The notes under the pieces: model-generated | Seen by the model: the letters and a program-made list of their open reading frames with translations, nothing else | The model's database searches: none | What the model was told of the DNA's origin: nothing | Assembly (NCBI GenBank): GCA_023390055.1 | Contig: JAEWDP010000002.1 | Span: 1-46,506 of the forward strand | Direction: 5' to 3' | Source of the DNA: Pseudomonadota bacterium | GTDB lineage: Bacteria; Pseudomonadota; Alphaproteobacteria; Rhizobiales; Rhizobiaceae | Length of the DNA: 46,506 nt | Program-made: the position numbers and the translations under genes | In this document: piece by piece, positions 1 to 7,985 of the stretch | Layout of the letters: each line of letters starts with the position of its first letter | Numbering within the stretch: the first letter of the stretch is position 1

Positions 1-124
1 AAATGCAAGGTCTTATGAGGAACTATGGAAGGCCGTCGGCAGGATATACAACCTCTTCACCCCACAGGAGTGTTGGAATTACTTCAAACAAGCAGGCTGC
101 GTTGCAGCTTAAACGCCCGACGCT

Positions 125-243
125 CTAGTAACAGTTCTCCCAGCTGTGAATTGCATCTTGTGTCGTTTGCCGCTGTACCACGAGACTGGCTTCGTAAGCA
201 TCCGGCGCGAGGTAGTCGAGGGCCGAGTGCAGGCGCTGCCCGA
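125..243 (-). pseudogene. IS3-family transposase C-terminal remnant
   Basis: Read on the minus strand from about 243 down to a TAG at 125-127, the sequence encodes the end of an IS3-type integrase domain. The segment contains QRLHSALDYLAPDAYEASL, which matches the usual IS3 OrfB tail pattern R-x-HSALGYLSP-x-x-(F/Y)E. Only about 38 residues remain. The DDE catalytic core and OrfA are missing, so it cannot transpose. The fragment ends exactly where the HigA-like reading frame on the other strand becomes recognisable, so the insertion and its decay probably removed the antitoxin start. Family assignment rests on this short tail only. Confidence 0.55.
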
Positions 244-509
244 CCCATCCAGGCACGCTGCTTGACGACATCATCCCGGCAACAGGAAAAACCAAGGTGG
301 AAATCGCGGAACTGCTCGGTATCTCGCGCCAGCAGCTCTATGATATCATTCGCGAGAGGAAACCAGTATCCCCAGCTGTAGCTGCTCGTCTTGGCAAGAT
401 GTTTGGCGATGGGGCCGCTGTCTGGCTCCGAACGCAGTCTGCGTATGACGCTTGGCATGTCGAGCGTGAGGTCGACGTAAGCAAAATACCGACGCTTCGA
501 ACAGCCTGA
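216..509 (+). pseudogene. HigA-like XRE antitoxin, 5' end lost
   Basis: The frame open from 216 to a TGA at 507-509 encodes, from about 243, a HigA-type antitoxin. It has the family opening THPGTLLDDIIPATGK, a helix-turn-helix (EIAELLGISRQQLYDIIRERK) and the tail W-L-x-x-QSAYDAW. HigA proteins bind the promoter of their own toxin-antitoxin operon and neutralise a HigB mRNA nuclease. No start codon precedes the THPG motif; an in-frame TAG lies at 213-215, and the codons before 243 belong to the opposite-strand transposase tail. Translation could begin only at the internal GTG at 297, giving 70 residues without the first helix. No HigB toxin gene lies beside it. It is most likely inactive. Confidence 0.6.
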
Positions 510-695
510 GAGAGGTCGAGCGAAGGACAATCCGGAGCACTCACTAGAGTCTGGCGATACGGGCGGGGTGACAATGTCGCTTGAAGAGTATGGCCTCGCG
601 TCTGGCCTGCAATTCCTTTCGTTTCGAACAAGTGGCGCGTGTGGCTGGTTTCAAAGGGATTGGTGCAGACGCGCGATGTCGCTCAAGACTGTATA

Positions 696-826
696 ACCGA
701 ACGGTAGTAATAGTATTGGTCCTTCCAAAATTGTAACCGCTCGGTGCGAGCCTGCGCTGTAGGACTGAATTATTACCGAACGGTGTTAAACTTTGCGGTA
801 ACGGTTATTTACTCCTGATCGGTTAT
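696..826 (+). promoter_or_regulatory. Triple ACCG-NN-CGGT operator array before hipB remnant
   Basis: Three inverted repeats of the form ACCG-NN-CGGT occur at 696-705 (ACCGAACGGT), 736-745 (ACCGCTCGGT) and 775-784 (ACCGAACGGT). They start 40 and 39 bases apart, close to a whole number of helical turns. Half-site relatives follow near 796-808 (CGGTAACGGT) and 819-824. The array ends just before the HipB-like ORF at 830, the usual place for autoregulatory operators of HipB/XRE antitoxins. The protein that binds is inferred. Confidence 0.5.
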
Positions 827-829
827 AAA

Positions 830-1083
830 ATGGACATTCGAACGGTTGATGATATTCGCCATCTTGTGAGGGCTGAGCGGAAGCGGCGGGGTCTCTCGCA
901 GGATCGGGCCTCCGGCCTCACCGGATTTTCCCAGAAATGGCTGTCGGAGTTTGAGTTGGGGGAGTAAACCCACCCGTCCACATGGTGCTGAAGATTATGA
1001 CTACCTTGGGGATAAAGCTGAAGGCCTCAGTTGCCGAAACGGTGGGTCCTGATGACCAGGATAATGAGGAAATTAGCCTCTGA
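830..1083 (+). pseudogene. HipB-like XRE regulator, frameshifted
   Basis: ATG 830 opens a frame encoding MDIRTVDDIRHLVRAERKRR and an XRE helix-turn-helix (LSQDRASGLTGFSQKWLSEFE), as in HipB antitoxins and related repressors. It hits TAA at 965-967 after 45 codons. The continuing family sequence (VHMVLKIMTTLGIKLKASVAE) is in a different frame from about 970 and ends with TGA 1081-1083. Adding one base in the G-rich run before the TAA would restore a single protein of about 84 residues. So this is a regulator with a one-base deletion, or there is a sequencing error at that run. No intact HipA kinase gene follows. Confidence 0.6.
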
Positions 1084-1599
1084 TGCCAGCGGGGATGAGG
1101 ATACGCTGCAAGCGCACTGAATGGATTGTGGCCGGTGCTGTAGGCCGCAGGCCGAAGCACGGGAGACTGGTGGGAGAGGGGGCAGAGTGTCTTTCTCCCG
1201 TCTCAGTGAGTTGACCATCTTTCTAGACAACTTCGAAGGAGCGGCGGCCGATAGTCACGACTGCTGCAGCACTATGTCATGGTAGATTATGGCGACGATG
1301 GCTCGCCACGATCGATCTGGGCAAATTACTGTTTGTGGGGCGTACCGCATCTTGTGTCAGGCGAGAAATCTTTCTGTGTCTCGCCCATCCTTCTGCAACG
1401 AATTCTCCATTGAGACTTTTGTTGGTGTTCACCGATCTCTTTCAGCTGGCACAGCCTTAATAACGCGTCCCGCCAATGTATCATTACAGTAACGTACTCC
1501 AACCAAATGCATTCAAATGAAATTATGCAATTGGGTTGCAGAAGCTCGACGGAGAACTTGCCGCCTTACAACCTATCCTCAAAGGAAGGGCAGAGAGAC
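1084..1599. other. Gene-free stretch after hipB remnant
   Basis: No convincing gene is visible here. Short open frames downstream of the HipB remnant might be decayed HipA sequence, but no HipA motif could be recognised. The only structure seen is the GTTAC-type box at 1483-1502 and a purine-rich ribosome-binding stretch (AAAGGAAGG, 1581-1589) that serves the gene starting at 1600. Confidence 0.4.
1483..1502 (+). promoter_or_regulatory. GTTACnGTAAC-type box, copy 1
   Basis: The sequence ATTACAGTAACGTACTCCAA lies about 98 bases before the ATG of the membrane protein gene at 1600. It agrees with the box at 7767-7786 over almost its full length, and with minus-strand copies at 7076-7092 and 7623-7642. 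The core TTAC-n-GTAA is palindromic; the GTAC(T)T extension gives it a direction pointing to the gene. Confidence 0.45.
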
Positions 1600-2037
1600 A
1601 TGCATGCCATCAACACTTTCATCGATCGGACTATTCGATGGTTTTTGATTGTCTTCGGGCTGCTAACATGCGCGACTTTGCCGATTGCGTTCGACATTCA
1701 TGCCATCACGCTTTTGTTCGGCGGCTTTGTGGATCACACATCTTCAAGCATGCCGCTCATCCGCCACTGGGGTCTCATGGTGTTTGGCATTGGTGCCTTG
1801 ATGATCGTCGCTGCCTTTCGCCCATGGTTGCGGTTTGAAGCGATGCTTTTCAGCGCGCTTGAAAAATCTCTTGTCGTTTATCTTTTTCTCACCAATCTCG
1901 ATGAACCATGGATAATGGGTTATTTTTCGGCGTTTCTCATGGATGCGACGATTGTCGCCTACAGTATTGTCTATTTCATAAGCCATCGGGGTAGGCCCCG
2001 TCGATGGGTGGAAATTGACAGCAAGCCTATAGAGTAG
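1600..2037 (+). CDS. Four-helix membrane protein, unknown function
   Basis: This 145-residue protein has four hydrophobic segments at roughly residues 13-31, 55-73, 82-99 and 106-128, and a basic, polar C-terminal tail (HRGRPRRWVE). It is likely an inner-membrane protein. No family is recognised. An in-frame ATG exists at 1507, but the ATG at 1600 is preferred: it is preceded by AAAGGAAGG at a suitable distance, and the hydrophobic pattern begins right after it. The gene is convergent with the LytTR regulator and overlaps its 3' end by 11 bases. The GTTAC-type box at 1483-1502 suggests co-regulation with the outer-membrane protein and sulfatase genes downstream. Confidence 0.65.
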   Translation: MHAINTFIDRTIRWFLIVFGLLTCATLPIAFDIHAITLLFGGFVDHTSSSMPLIRHWGLMVFGIGALMIVAAFRPWLRFEAMLFSALEKSLVVYLFLTNLDEPWIMGYFSAFLMDATIVAYSIVYFISHRGRPRRWVEIDSKPIE

Positions 2038-2788
2038 CCTTTCTTTTGACCCCTATTTCTGCCGGCGTGAAAGGCAGGTGGTGCAGCAGGCGTCGCGTTG
2101 GTGCGCGCCCCAGCGCGACTGGGTGCAGCTTATTGCCGAAGGACACGATTGATCGGCCACCATGATGCGCAGTTAAGCTCTCAATATGGTTAAGGTTGAA
2201 AAGCAGCGACCGGCTAACCCGCACGAAAGACGGGGTCCTAAGCTCTTCTTCAAAAGATCGGAGCAAGCGACATACGAAATGGCTATGACCGTCAGCCATC
2301 AGGATGCGGGTAAAATCGCCGTCGGCTTTCAGCAAGGCGATATTGTCGGCAGATACGAAGGCGGATCGGCCTGGCAATCTGATGCGAATGCGTTGTGGTC
2401 GTTCAAGATGAGCTGCGTTATCCAGGTATTCTAGAGCGTGAAACCGTCGTATTCGTTCGAGGGCAATAGAAAGTCTGGTTTCATCGATTGGCTTTAACAG
2501 ATAATCTAACGCCGCTACATCAAACGCCTGTGGCGCGTAACCGCTATGTCCCGTGACAAAGACGACGGCCGGTTTCAAATTGATCTGCCTTAAAATGTCG
2601 AAACCATGACCATCGCCAAGCTCGACATCCAAAAACATTGCATCCGGTCTGAGTGCGTTCGCTAATTGACACGCGTCGGAAATAGAGCCGGCTTCACCGA
2701 CAATTTCCATATCTGCGTTCCTGTTTATCATTCGGCTCAAGCCGCGGCGTGCAGTTGGCTCATCGTCAACCAGCATTAAGCGTAACAT
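2027..2788 (-). CDS. LytTR-family response regulator
   Basis: This is a two-domain response regulator of 253 residues. The receiver domain (about 1-120) has the acidic pair D8/D9, the phospho-acceptor D54 (MFLDVELGDG) and the conserved lysine K99 (YLLKP), so it should be phosphorylatable. Residues from about 135 form a LytTR DNA-binding domain, with the pattern FVRVSRSLLFNLNHIESL near its end. The start at 2788 is chosen over a GTG at 2800 because GGGGAGA stands just before this ATG. The gene overlaps the 3' end of the histidine kinase gene by 13 bases, which indicates translational coupling. Its targets are unknown; the membrane protein, outer-membrane protein and sulfatase genes nearby are plausible candidates by position only. 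Confidence 0.9.
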   Translation of the reverse strand: MLRLMLVDDEPTARRGLSRMINRNADMEIVGEAGSISDACQLANALRPDAMFLDVELGDGHGFDILRQINLKPAVVFVTGHSGYAPQAFDVAALDYLLKPIDETRLSIALERIRRFHALEYLDNAAHLERPQRIRIRLPGRSAFVSADNIALLKADGDFTRILMADGHSHFVCRLLRSFEEELRTPSFVRVSRSLLFNLNHIESLTAHHGGRSIVSFGNKLHPVALGRAPTRRLLHHLPFTPAEIGVKRKATL

Positions 2789-3924
2789 GCGTCTCCCCAC
2801 AGCGATAGTCTAACGACGACCTCGCCTCCTACCTGGTCAATGTCTAAACTATGACGTTCGGGATAGTGCAATTCCAATCTGCGGCGGATGTTGATGAGAC
2901 CAACTGCCGGTCGGTCCCGACTGTGTCTCTTTAACTGGCCAGAATTGCGAACTTCTAGAACAAACCGCGCATCGCATCTTCGAGCAGAAATTGAGACTGT
3001 AAGATGCCCATTCGCGGTGGGTAGACCATACTTGACCGCGTTTTCGATTAGGGGCTGTAAAACAAGATGCGGTATCCTGATATTCTCGGTGTCTGGATCT
3101 ATGGCAAATTTACAATTCAGCCTATTTTCATATCTCAGTTCCTGGATGCGCAAATAATTGGAGGCTGCCTCCAGCTCTTCGGCCAGAGAGCACAATCGTT
3201 GATCATGATGGGCGAGAGAGTAGCGTAAATAGGCTGCAACGCGTTTTGTCATCACAAGCGCTATATTGGGAGTTTCAGGAATCTCCATAGCCACGACATT
3301 CAAGGCATTGAATAAAAAATGCGAATCGAGCTGTGAACGCAGCTGGCTCAATTCAGCATTGAGGGCCGCTTCTCTTGCTGCTGTGCGTTGCAATCGCGCG
3401 GCGCGTGCGGCTGTTTCGGCACTGACCCACAAATAAGCAAGCGACCATCCTATAAATACCAGAGTGTAGTAGACAGCTGGTATGACAAGCTCGCCAGAAA
3501 CCAGGTTAGGCTCATGCTGCGTCAGCAGCGGCGTCTTGATCGTGTCGGCAACCAGCATCTGGGTCAAGCCAGCAAGAATTGACAACACAAATGCAACCGC
3601 GACAGTCTTTAAAGTTATACCGCGCCTGATACGGTCTCTGAATATCCAATGGGCTATGGTGGTCAACGAGAACCCTATTGGTTCGAGAACTAACGTCAGG
3701 ACCAGTGCGCCGCTCAAATCTTCAAAAGCAACAATCCGGCAAACAAAACCAAACACTGCGCTAAAGAGCCAGCCGACCGTTTGCGCTCGCCAGAATGTGC
3801 CCAACTTTTGTTCCAGAATCGAATCCGGGAGGGCTTTGGTGTTGCGTGTTGAAGCTCCCGCAGGCGTTTCATGAGCCGGAGCCAAGTACTCTCCATGCTT
3901 TTCAGCATCGGCAGCAATGCTCAT
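2776..3924 (-). CDS. LytS/YehU-type sensor histidine kinase
   Basis: This 382-residue kinase belongs to the LytS/YehU group (His_kinase, PF06580). A cytoplasmic N-terminal tail is followed by about four membrane segments between residues 48 and 170, then a short linker helix. The phospho-accepting histidine is H202 in LRSQLDSHFLFNALN, the pattern typical of this group. The ATP-binding lid has N295 in LIENAVKYG and the glycine box near G342 (VGLINIRRRLELHY). There is no recognisable periplasmic ligand domain, so the signal is probably sensed within or near the membrane. It forms a two-gene operon with the downstream LytTR regulator, its evident partner. The start ATG is preceded by GAGGTA on the minus strand. 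Confidence 0.9.
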   Translation of the reverse strand: MSIAADAEKHGEYLAPAHETPAGASTRNTKALPDSILEQKLGTFWRAQTVGWLFSAVFGFVCRIVAFEDLSGALVLTLVLEPIGFSLTTIAHWIFRDRIRRGITLKTVAVAFVLSILAGLTQMLVADTIKTPLLTQHEPNLVSGELVIPAVYYTLVFIGWSLAYLWVSAETAARAARLQRTAAREAALNAELSQLRSQLDSHFLFNALNVVAMEIPETPNIALVMTKRVAAYLRYSLAHHDQRLCSLAEELEAASNYLRIQELRYENRLNCKFAIDPDTENIRIPHLVLQPLIENAVKYGLPTANGHLTVSISARRCDARFVLEVRNSGQLKRHSRDRPAVGLINIRRRLELHYPERHSLDIDQVGGEVVVRLSLWGDACYA

Positions 3925-4125
3925 TGTACCTCCTCATGCGCGAGGCCGCGACAGTAGTCGCCACTTCATCGACTTAATCGACCCGTTGGTCGAATAGAAT
4001 ATGTCGGTATTTTTTCGGCCGTGCCACCTTCTAGGCCGCAACGGAATTAGTAATGCGTAACATATCGCTGCCGAATGACAAGGTGATGTCCAAGTAAAAC
4101 ATAGGAAAACTGGTTGTATTAGTAG

Positions 4126-5943
4126 ATGCTTTGGGAACAGCGCACATCTGCCCGGCCCCATTCAAGTCTGGTCAACTTGAGACGGGGCCCATCACAAAGA
4201 AGCTTCACTGTCGAAGGGGTGCTGCCGTCTGCTGAAAATCAAGCCGATAGTTCGCCTGTTTCCAAAGAGGAAACGATGGTGGAACTGGAGCGCGTGCTTG
4301 CAGACCCCAAATTCCGCTGCTCCGAACGCAACAAACGCTTCTTACGCTACGTCACAGAACAATCACTGGAAGATGCAGCCGACAAGATCAAGGCCTATTC
4401 GATTGCCGTTGATGTCTTTGGCCGTCCAGTAGATTTTGATCCAATAACTGATCCAATCGTGCGTATAGAGGCGATGCGGTTGCGTTCAGCACTTTCGCAT
4501 TATTACGAACTGTATGCGCAGCAGAGCTTGCTTCGTCTCGATCTACCCAAAGGTGGATATGTACCCACAATCAGCAGGCGCTTTCCTTCTCCTCAGCAGT
4601 CTGGAGCCCAGACAACTGACAAGACAGTCTCTGCTGCCGACTGTGCTGATGATGGGGATGAAAAAGACCACCCCACACGAGCGGCCCAACTGTCTCGAGG
4701 GTCTGTCCCTGCACTCATCGTAAGCGGGATCAGCCTGGTTGCCTTTGGCTTTTGGCAATTTATGATTGCGCAGGCGCCCATGATCTCGCAAAAGCCTCAG
4801 GCTGTTTTAACCGTGTCGGCAGCCAGTCCCAACAATGCCGTAGCTGCGCATGATCTTAAAGAAAGCCTGTTTCAGGCGGTGTCTCGGTTTCAAACTCTTA
4901 CTTTAGCGAGCGGGGTTGATAACGCGGACCATTTCAATGGAGCTAAACCAGCCCCTTCAGTTCAAGCACAAGATGCCGCATACGAGATCACTATGGACTA
5001 TCGGATGCAGCTGCAAACTCCGTTGCTTTGGTGGCAGATTAAAGACCGCCACGGGCTGGTTCTGGTATCGCGCGTTGAACCGATACCGCAAGAGGCCGGT
5101 GCGCGGGATCAGATGGTAGGACGGTTAGCAAATCATATAGCCGGAATCCGCGGTACGATTAGTAATTCGGAGCTGCGTCGAGATTACGCCGTTCCGACCT
5201 TGGGCAATGGATGCGTATTGCGAGCCTATCGTGTTTTGCATTCGCCCGATCCTGGCATGCATAAAGTAGCGAAGAACTGCCTTGAACGAACGATCAGGCT
5301 TCAGCCGGCCCATAGTGCAGCGCATGCTGCGCTCTCAGAGTTGCAGCCAATGTTTGATGTCGTGTCACCTTCGCGTGATTTGAATCGGCATGCTCTCAAT
5401 TTGGCAAATGCAGCAACTGTTCTCTCTCCGAGATCATCAGCCGCGGCCAGAGCGCAAATGGAAGCATTGTTTCGTCTTGGTCATATTGATGCAGCAATCA
5501 GCGCCGGCCAGCGCGCATTGTCATTGAACCCCTATGACGACGATAATACGGCCGCGTTAGCCAGGGTGTTGATGTTGTCCGGGCGTTGGCAAGACGCGAA
5601 GTCGCTTATCGAGAATGCAGTTGGTCTTGCAGAGGCAACTGGCCCTGAAATTCATGCTGTTCTGGCCATGGATGCCTATCGAAGTGGCGCCTATGGGGCA
5701 GCACTCGCTCATGTCGTACAGAGCAGTCCGGAGCCTTGTTGCGAAGTTGCCATGCTCCATCTTGCTGCTCTGGGACAGCTGGATATGGTGTCAGATGCGC
5801 AGGCATTGGTCACCTCGCTCCAAAAAGCAGGCTTGGGGTCAGAGGCCGCCTTTTACAATTACATGACGCAACGCCAGTTCGATCCGGCCTTTACCGCATC
5901 ATTGCAAGAGGGGATCGCCAAACTTGGCCTGCCCGCGCATTAG
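4126..5943 (+). CDS. Membrane-anchored winged-helix-like/TPR protein
   Basis: The N-terminal part (about residues 50-150) carries the pattern FRCSERNKRFLRYV, IKAYSIAVDVFGR and DFDPITDPIVRIEAMRLRSAL. It is found at the N-terminus of many rhizobial adenylate cyclases and TPR proteins and resembles a winged-helix output domain. A single membrane segment lies near residues 193-215. A periplasmic part follows, ending in TPR-like repeats (about 390-590) with AHAALSEL and AISAGQRALSLNPYDDDNTAALA. No cyclase domain is present. The layout resembles CadC-type one-component regulators, with a cytoplasmic DNA-binding domain and a periplasmic sensor. Target and signal are unknown. ATG 4276 has a better ribosome-binding site (AAAGAGG) but would cut close to the domain, so the start is uncertain. 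The gene is divergent from the kinase gene. Confidence 0.7.
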   Translation: MLWEQRTSARPHSSLVNLRRGPSQRSFTVEGVLPSAENQADSSPVSKEETMVELERVLADPKFRCSERNKRFLRYVTEQSLEDAADKIKAYSIAVDVFGRPVDFDPITDPIVRIEAMRLRSALSHYYELYAQQSLLRLDLPKGGYVPTISRRFPSPQQSGAQTTDKTVSAADCADDGDEKDHPTRAAQLSRGSVPALIVSGISLVAFGFWQFMIAQAPMISQKPQAVLTVSAASPNNAVAAHDLKESLFQAVSRFQTLTLASGVDNADHFNGAKPAPSVQAQDAAYEITMDYRMQLQTPLLWWQIKDRHGLVLVSRVEPIPQEAGARDQMVGRLANHIAGIRGTISNSELRRDYAVPTLGNGCVLRAYRVLHSPDPGMHKVAKNCLERTIRLQPAHSAAHAALSELQPMFDVVSPSRDLNRHALNLANAATVLSPRSSAAARAQMEALFRLGHIDAAISAGQRALSLNPYDDDNTAALARVLMLSGRWQDAKSLIENAVGLAEATGPEIHAVLAMDAYRSGAYGAALAHVVQSSPEPCCEVAMLHLAALGQLDMVSDAQALVTSLQKAGLGSEAAFYNYMTQRQFDPAFTASLQEGIAKLGLPAH

Positions 5944-6065
5944 CGATTATGAAAAACGGGTCGGCAAATTTATCGCTCAGTGAACGTGGTGAGATGAAGT
6001 TGACAGACTTGTCGACCCGCCCCCAGTAGAGGATCGTCTAATCGAGAACTGTCAGCTCTTCATCT

Positions 6066-7043
6066 TTAAAATTTTCCTGCGATGTTGAGGTAAAATGCAT
6101 CGCCCCTCATTCTGTTTTTAACACCAAATTCCGGTGCCCAACTGAGCGAAACGCTGATGGGCCTTTCTTCAGTGCCGCCTGTATATTTCAACACTGGGCC
6201 AACAGCGAAAGACCGTCCCTTAAAGCCATCAAGACGGTCCGCGAGAGGGCCCTTGTCGTCCTGTAACTGATAAAGAGCCGAACCAAATATACCAATCCCG
6301 AACTGTTTGTTGAAATTCTGGATTACAGCTGCGTCGACATGGGCCAGTGCGCCGCTCGTATAGTCTGTGGCCGTATTCCTCGTGTTAAAGTCGATGCCGG
6401 CGGTCAGATCAAACTCCAGGCCATTTTCCGGATTGATCGTTGTGAAAGATAGGTTCGGTGAAAAGGTCCAGTAATTGGTGCCAATATTGGCAATAGCATC
6501 AGAATCGTAACTGCCGGTTGGTGCAAAAATGCGCAGGCTGGCGGACGCAAAAGTTGTTCCCGAATCTGAACGCCATCCAAGTATCGGACCAAATATGATA
6601 TCACCTAGCCCGCCGGCGCTGTCAGATATGCCGAACCTTCGTGTATCGACAGAAGCACGCAGGTGTTGCACCGGCAGCGATAAGCTGAAAGCCAGGCTGA
6701 GATTGTGACCGAGTTCCAGCTCCGGCACCCACAGACCGGTAAAAGTCTGACTGAAATAATTACTCTCGAATCCAAGTTGAACGGATCCGGCAACGGGAAC
6801 GCGCAGATCCTTTGACGCGGAGCCGTGATAATAGAATGAGGAGCTTTGCCAATAGACACCAGGTGTCGGGGGGACATAGCCGACGCCTGGCGTGGCGAAG
6901 ATACCAGGAGTGTAGCGTCCGAAAGCCGACTCGGTGGCCTCGGCTTTCGTTGATGCTATTGCGCATATTGCGACAGCCGACACGCCGGCCAATTTGAACA
7001 CTTTGTTTTTCACGGACCGTCTCCTCGTCCTATGCAAATTCAA
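6066..7043 (-). CDS. Outer-membrane protein, Phenol_MetA_deg/SphA type
   Basis: This 325-residue protein has a signal peptide (hydrophobic VFKLAGVSAVAICAIAS, cleavage probably after TKAEA) and then alternating polar and hydrophobic stretches typical of a beta-barrel. It ends in aromatic FYLNIAGKF, a C-terminal phenylalanine signature for outer-membrane insertion. The opening TPGVGYVPPTPGVYWQSSSF and the later GLGDIIFGPILGW match the PF13557 (Phenol_MetA_deg/SphA) family, thought to pass hydrophobic or aromatic substrates. A minus-strand GTTAC-type box lies 33 bases upstream of the start, shared with the sulfatase operon, so uptake of a sulfated substrate or release of its product is a reasonable guess. 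The substrate cannot be read from the sequence. Confidence 0.75.
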   Translation of the reverse strand: MNLHRTRRRSVKNKVFKLAGVSAVAICAIASTKAEATESAFGRYTPGIFATPGVGYVPPTPGVYWQSSSFYYHGSASKDLRVPVAGSVQLGFESNYFSQTFTGLWVPELELGHNLSLAFSLSLPVQHLRASVDTRRFGISDSAGGLGDIIFGPILGWRSDSGTTFASASLRIFAPTGSYDSDAIANIGTNYWTFSPNLSFTTINPENGLEFDLTAGIDFNTRNTATDYTSGALAHVDAAVIQNFNKQFGIGIFGSALYQLQDDKGPLADRLDGFKGRSFAVGPVLKYTGGTEERPISVSLSWAPEFGVKNRMRGDAFYLNIAGKF

Positions 7044-7075
7044 GGCTCAACTTTGTCCAAGCGTTTGCGCAGGCG

Positions 7076-7092
7076 AAGTACGTAACAGTAAC
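7076..7092 (-). promoter_or_regulatory. GTTACnGTAAC-type box, copy 2
   Basis: Read on the minus strand this is GTTACTGTTACGTACTT, ending 33 bases before the ATG of the outer-membrane protein gene (7043). It matches copy 4 (7767-7786) at nearly every position, including the GTACTT extension. One arm of the palindrome has a T for A change. Confidence 0.45.
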
Positions 7093-7207
7093 AAATGGCT
7101 TTCATTCCAGCCATTTCTTGCAATTCCGCGTTCTCGCTCTCGTTGAAAAACGTTTATCAGGAAGGAACGCAGATCTGTGTTCAGCCGTGGAGGACAGATG
7201 CTTTCAC

Positions 7208-7468
7208 TCATTCGGCCGCACAAAGAGAAATGATGTCATTTTCGATTTCGTCACAAATATTGCGATATTCTCCAATTTTCTCAAAGTTCGTAGAACTGTC
7301 CTCCCTCAACAACCGTTCCAGTGTCACGCTGGCCTCTCCATAGGCAGCGCATAGTTCCAGGACATCAGGATCCCTTCTGCTGAGGATCTGTAATTGACCA
7401 CGCAAAGCAGGTATTTTTAACATCAGCTTTGCCAGTCCCTGGTGGCTATAGTCGACTTCCTTCGGCAT
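7208..7468 (-). CDS. Small hypothetical protein
   Basis: An 86-residue, soluble, mostly helical protein beginning MPKEVDYSHQGLAKLMLKIP and rich in Leu and Glu, with no signal peptide or membrane segment. No family is recognised. A short coiled coil is possible in the middle (VLELCAAYGEASVTLERLL). The ATG at 7468 follows GGAGGCACGAC on the minus strand, a good ribosome-binding site, which supports a real gene. It is transcribed towards the outer-membrane protein gene, and a GTTAC-type box lies about 155 bases upstream at 7623-7642. It may belong to the same regulon. Confidence 0.55.
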   Translation of the reverse strand: MPKEVDYSHQGLAKLMLKIPALRGQLQILSRRDPDVLELCAAYGEASVTLERLLREDSSTNFEKIGEYRNICDEIENDIISLCAAE

Positions 7469-7622
7469 TGTCGTGCCTCCCTGGCGAAACAGCCGCTGTC
7501 ACCTGCACGTACTCCATCATCATACTTCGCAAAAATACGTTCTCGTCATTTCGTACTATTGCATCAGACTGAAATCAGTACGGAGTTTCATCTGGAAAAC
7601 TGTGCCTCAGTTTTCCCGAAAG

Positions 7623-7642
7623 CATGAGCACGTTACTGTAAC
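7623..7642 (-). promoter_or_regulatory. GTTACnGTAAC-type box, copy 3
   Basis: On the minus strand this reads GTTACAGTAACGTGCTCATG. It has a perfect GTTAC-A-GTAAC palindrome and a GT-x-CT-C extension like the other copies. It lies between the small gene at 7208-7468 and the sulfatase operon, and could serve either. Confidence 0.45.
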
Positions 7643-7766
7643 AGTCAGTGCGGCCATCCCATTGCAGTCACCCTTTCCGCCAGCCGAATGCGTGAATGGG
7701 CACATCTGACGATCGCGGCTGAACAGGATTTTGAAGCCGAGGTGCGGCACCGACGCACCAGTGCCT

Positions 7767-7786
7767 GTTACCGTAACGTACTTCAA
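7767..7786 (+). promoter_or_regulatory. GTTACnGTAAC-type box, copy 4
   Basis: GTTACCGTAACGTACTTCAA lies 200 bases before the GTG start of the formylglycine-generating enzyme gene. It has a perfect palindromic core and the best agreement with copy 1. The 7469-7985 interval holds no gene that can be supported, so a long leader with two boxes precedes this operon. Confidence 0.5.
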
Positions 7787-7985
7787 TACCGAAGGTGTTC
7801 TTTTGAGGATGGGGACGAACCCATCCGCCTGCTGCGCCTGATAACCATCAGCTCAGCAGTGCTCCGAAAATGAGCAAGGGGCGGAGCAAACAGGTCGTTT
7901 CAGTGCATCAGCATGAGCGCTGGCGGAAGCAGACACCGATAAAAAACATCGAACCAAAGCAGATTTGCGAATGTGAGGCGGGTCA

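Noticed and set aside
1083..1330. HipA kinase remnant after the HipB pseudogene
   Set aside because: Short frames follow the HipB stop, but no HipA motif could be read with confidence.
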